A stretch of 64,000 bases of DNA from Candidatus Eremiobacteraceae bacterium (GTDB taxonomy: Bacteria; Vulcanimicrobiota; Vulcanimicrobiia; Eremiobacterales; Eremiobacteraceae), in assembly GCA_035710745.1 (NCBI GenBank), contig DASTCX010000014.1, positions 18,185-82,184 on the forward strand, written 5' to 3'. The notes beneath the pieces were generated by a model. That model saw only the letters and a program-made list of their open reading frames with translations, had not been told where the DNA came from and made no database searches. Positions 61,810-64,000 of this stretch are shown here, piece after piece. The position numbers and the translations under genes were made by a program. How positions within the stretch are numbered: position 1 is the stretch's first letter; every line of letters starts with the position of its first letter.

Positions 61810-63409
61810 TGCTTCCACCTCGCACATCGCCCACCGCGAGGACTCCGGGCAAACTCGTCTCGAGCAAGAACGGCGTGCGAGTAAGCGGCCAGCGAGCAGA
61901 GCTCAACTCTTCCGGTGATAGATCGGAGCCGGTTTTTATGAAGCCCTTCGCATCAAGAACGACGCAGTTGTCAAGCCACTTCGTGTTCGGCACGCCGCCC
62001 ATCATCAAGAAGACGTGTCGAATGGCGTGTTCTTCCACATCGCCGGTCTGATTGTTGCGCCACCGCACCGATTCGAGATGGTCCTGGCCCTCAAGAGCCA
62101 CGATTTCCGTGTACGGCGTCAATACGATCGAAGGCGTTTCTTCGATGCGGCGGCTCAAGTAGCGTGACATGGTAGCCGTCAAGCCTTCTGACCGGACGAT
62201 CAAGTAGACGCGTTTGGTCGTTTGCGCAAGGAAGATGGCGGCTTGCCCTGCGGCGTTTCCGCCCCCGACGACGATCGCTTCATCACCCGCGCAGAGCTGG
62301 GCCTCGACGAACGTCGCGCCGTAATAGATCCCCGCACCCTCGAAGCGCGATAGATTGTTCAAGACGAGTTTTCTGTATTCGACGCCGGTCGCGATCACGA
62401 CGCTGCGCGCCTGGATGCGAGCACCGTTATCCACCTCGACGACGTGCAGCCGATGATCGCAGTTGAGTCGCGTTCCCGTGGCCATGAGCATTTCCGCGCC
62501 GAATTTTTCCGCCTGGTTGTACGCCCGCGCGGCGAGCTCCTGACCAGAGATGCCCGTAGGAAATCCTAAGTAGTTCTCGATCCGTGAGCTTGAACCGGCC
62601 TGGCCGCCGGGCGAGGTGGTCTCCAGCACGAGCACATCAAGCCCTTCTGAGGCGGCATACACCGCGGCTGCCAGTCCGCCGGGGCCGGCGCAGATAACGA
62701 CAAGATCGCGCGTGCGCGTTTGGTTGACGAGTAGGTTGAAGCCGAGGCATTCCGCCAATCGCTGATTGGTCGGATTACGCAGCACGTTTTGACCGCGGCA
62801 GATCACCACCGGTATGTCGCTCGCCGCGACGTGGAAGCCGGCCAACATCTTCTCGACGTCGGGGTCCCGCTCGAGATCTATGTACGAGTACGGATGAGCG
62901 TTGCGCATCAAGAATTCTTTGATCTTCAGCGTCTCGGCCGAATGCGTCGAACCGATGAGGACGACGTCTCCCACGCCTGCCGCTACCAGGCCCGCCCTGC
63001 GCAGAAGAAAGGCGCGCATCAAGATCTCACCAAGCTCCTCATCAGTTTGGATGAGGCCGAGCAACTGCTGATGATCGAGTTCGATGACGTCGCCGGGTTT
63101 GGAGACGCGCACCCGGAACAATGTGCTCCGGCCGGAGACGGTGTTGACCTCGCCCATGAACTGCCCAGGTCCGCTGACGGCGACGAGGGTGTCGCCGGTC
63201 GCCGAGGGGCGCACGCTTTCGAGCTCGCCCGAAACGACCGCGAAGAACGGAACCCCTGCATCGCCTTGTTCGATGAGGACGTCGCCTGACCGCACGGCGC
63301 GAGTCAGGCCGTGAGCCGTAACGCGGCCCAGCTGAGCGGGCGTCAGAGTCGGAAAAACGTCTTCATAACGCGACGTCGTGAGCGGTATCGGACTTGTTCT
63401 GTCGGCCAT
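61736..63409 (-). CDS. cNMP-binding / thioredoxin-reductase-like fusion oxidoreductase
   Basis: 557 residues from the ATG at 63409. An N-terminal cyclic-nucleotide-binding domain (DVLIEQGDAGVPFFAVVSGE, GPGQFMGEVNTVSGRSTLFR) leads to a thioredoxin-like fold (VVLIGSTHSAETLKIKEFLM). Then comes a TrxR-like FAD/NADPH module: VVICAGPGGLAAAVYAASEG (FAD) and AIVVGGGNAAGQAAIFLAQT (NADPH). At the place of the redox CxxC the sequence is YYGATFVEAQLC, so no disulphide is present. This three-part plan is known from uncharacterised fusions. An NADPH-dependent reductase with cNMP control is a reasonable inference. Confidence 0.9.
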   Translation of the reverse strand: MADRTSPIPLTTSRYEDVFPTLTPAQLGRVTAHGLTRAVRSGDVLIEQGDAGVPFFAVVSGELESVRPSATGDTLVAVSGPGQFMGEVNTVSGRSTLFRVRVSKPGDVIELDHQQLLGLIQTDEELGEILMRAFLLRRAGLVAAGVGDVVLIGSTHSAETLKIKEFLMRNAHPYSYIDLERDPDVEKMLAGFHVAASDIPVVICRGQNVLRNPTNQRLAECLGFNLLVNQTRTRDLVVICAGPGGLAAAVYAASEGLDVLVLETTSPGGQAGSSSRIENYLGFPTGISGQELAARAYNQAEKFGAEMLMATGTRLNCDHRLHVVEVDNGARIQARSVVIATGVEYRKLVLNNLSRFEGAGIYYGATFVEAQLCAGDEAIVVGGGNAAGQAAIFLAQTTKRVYLIVRSEGLTATMSRYLSRRIEETPSIVLTPYTEIVALEGQDHLESVRWRNNQTGDVEEHAIRHVFLMMGGVPNTKWLDNCVVLDAKGFIKTGSDLSPEELSSARWPLTRTPFLLETSLPGVLAVGDVRGGSIKRVASAVGEGSIAISFVHQVLRE

Positions 63410-63569
63410 GGCGAATGCGAGGGGTTCCGGATTCGGAGAAGTGGTTCCGGTCGGGCGTGACGGGTTGCGGGACGGGGCTAGGCCGATAAATCGTCGATGA
63501 TAGGAGTAGGATGCTATCAACGCCGGGCAATCGGGGAGAACATTACTAAGGAAGGAGCGTTCTTAGAAC

Positions 63570-63917
63570 ATGTATAGGCGAATCGCAATCGGTCTTTTGG
63601 CTTCCCTCGCGCTCGCGGTGGCCATCCGTCCTACGCCCGCGGCGGCGGTGGACAAGATATGGGTCGGCTACGTCGTCCACGTCTCGGTCAACAACATCAA
63701 AGTCGTCAACTACGAGGAAACCCAAACGCTGAGCTTTCTCATCCTTCCGAAATTCAAGAGCGTCTTCTCCGCCGATGGCAAGACGACGTATCAGATGGCG
63801 CAGATAAAGCGCAACATGCTCGTGAAGGTCTACTACGATCAAAATCTGCTCGGGCAGCGACACGCAGATAAGATATACGTGCTCACCGCGATCGGTGAAG
63901 TCAAACATTCCGGCTAG
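63570..63917 (+). CDS. Small exported protein of unknown function
   Basis: 115 residues, ATG at 63570 after AAGGAAGGAG, with signal peptide (MYRRIAIGLLASLALAVAIR, cleavage after AAA). The mature part is beta-rich: GYVVHVSVNNIKVVNYEETQ, LSFLILPKFKSVFSADGKTT, RNMLVKVYYDQNLLGQRHAD. No family recognised. Followed by a partial lipoprotein gene on the same strand. Confidence 0.78.
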   Translation: MYRRIAIGLLASLALAVAIRPTPAAAVDKIWVGYVVHVSVNNIKVVNYEETQTLSFLILPKFKSVFSADGKTTYQMAQIKRNMLVKVYYDQNLLGQRHADKIYVLTAIGEVKHSG

Positions 63918-63933
63918 CGGAGCACACGATCGG

Positions 63934-64000
63934 ATGTTCGGACGAATCCTGGCATGCGCGGCGATCTTGGTCGTGGGCGCGGGGTGCGCGCCCACCACGC
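63934..64000 (+). CDS. Start of a lipoprotein gene (truncated by window end)
   Basis: ATG at 63934 opens a frame with no stop before the window edge. It codes a lipoprotein signal, MFGRILACAAILVVGAGC, with lipobox GAGC, then APTT. It lies 16 bases after the previous stop, so it is probably in the same transcript. Confidence 0.7.
   Translation, partial: MFGRILACAAILVVGAGCAPTT

Overview
This is a 64-kb stretch of a high-GC bacterial chromosome, densely packed on both strands. It contains no rRNA, tRNA, phage, transposase or CRISPR that I can see. The gene content is dominated by exported proteins. These include lipoproteins with clear lipoboxes, secreted beta-propellers (NHL, Vgb, LVIVD, Kelch-like and 'GloVer' repeats), two S53 sedolisin peptidases and other exported peptidases. 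This mix, and the abundance of GloVer and sedolisin proteins, fits a soil or acid-environment lineage such as Eremiobacterota (WPS-2/Vulcanimicrobiota) or, less likely, Acidobacteriota. The assignment is inferred from gene content alone.

Layout. 0-10 kb: end of an exported protein, AlkB-like dioxygenase, a membrane micropeptide, ferritin-like protein, NHL lipoprotein, pirin coupled to a frameshifted DUF4239 gene, Vgb-like lipoprotein, TonB, an HD hydrolase and a VOC protein. 10-20 kb: acyltransferase, LVIVD propeller, GNAT, three tandem paralogous lipoproteins each with its own Shine-Dalgarno and terminator, and DUF2891. 20-28 kb: a GntR regulator divergent from an exported TAP-like hydrolase and heading an overlapping operon with an M20 peptidase; an eight-unit palindrome array; an aspartic-protease/PDZ protein; ArsR/NIPSNAP. 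28-36 kb: two S53 peptidases on either side of a 1055-residue STAND/SARP-type regulator. 36-41 kb: an overlapping three-gene operon (c-type cytochrome, unknown protein, PDZ/membrane/GAF-like protein) divergent from a small cytochrome-like protein. 41-50 kb: a tiny Lys-rich peptide, small exported proteins, an EXORDIUM-like lipoprotein, FAD amine oxidase, an SRPBCC/ArsR operon with twin operators, a frameshifted TolB-like gene and an M16 peptidase. 50-64 kb: P450, DUF4386, aminotransferase/AraC pair, secreted propellers, the DUF2182/DUF1326 pair, a cNMP-binding/thioredoxin-reductase-like fusion and two exported proteins at the edge.

The most distinctive feature is an interspersed family of roughly 35 short palindromes (arms GCGGTCGA and TCGACCGC with three alternative centres). 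They lie in most intergenic gaps and are amplified locally into arrays with 51-, 47/48- or 29-bp periods. In several places they reach into genes, supplying stop codons or an N-terminus. No mobilising enzyme for them is encoded here. Two probable frameshifts, two micropeptide genes and two sets of well-formed operators are the other points of interest.
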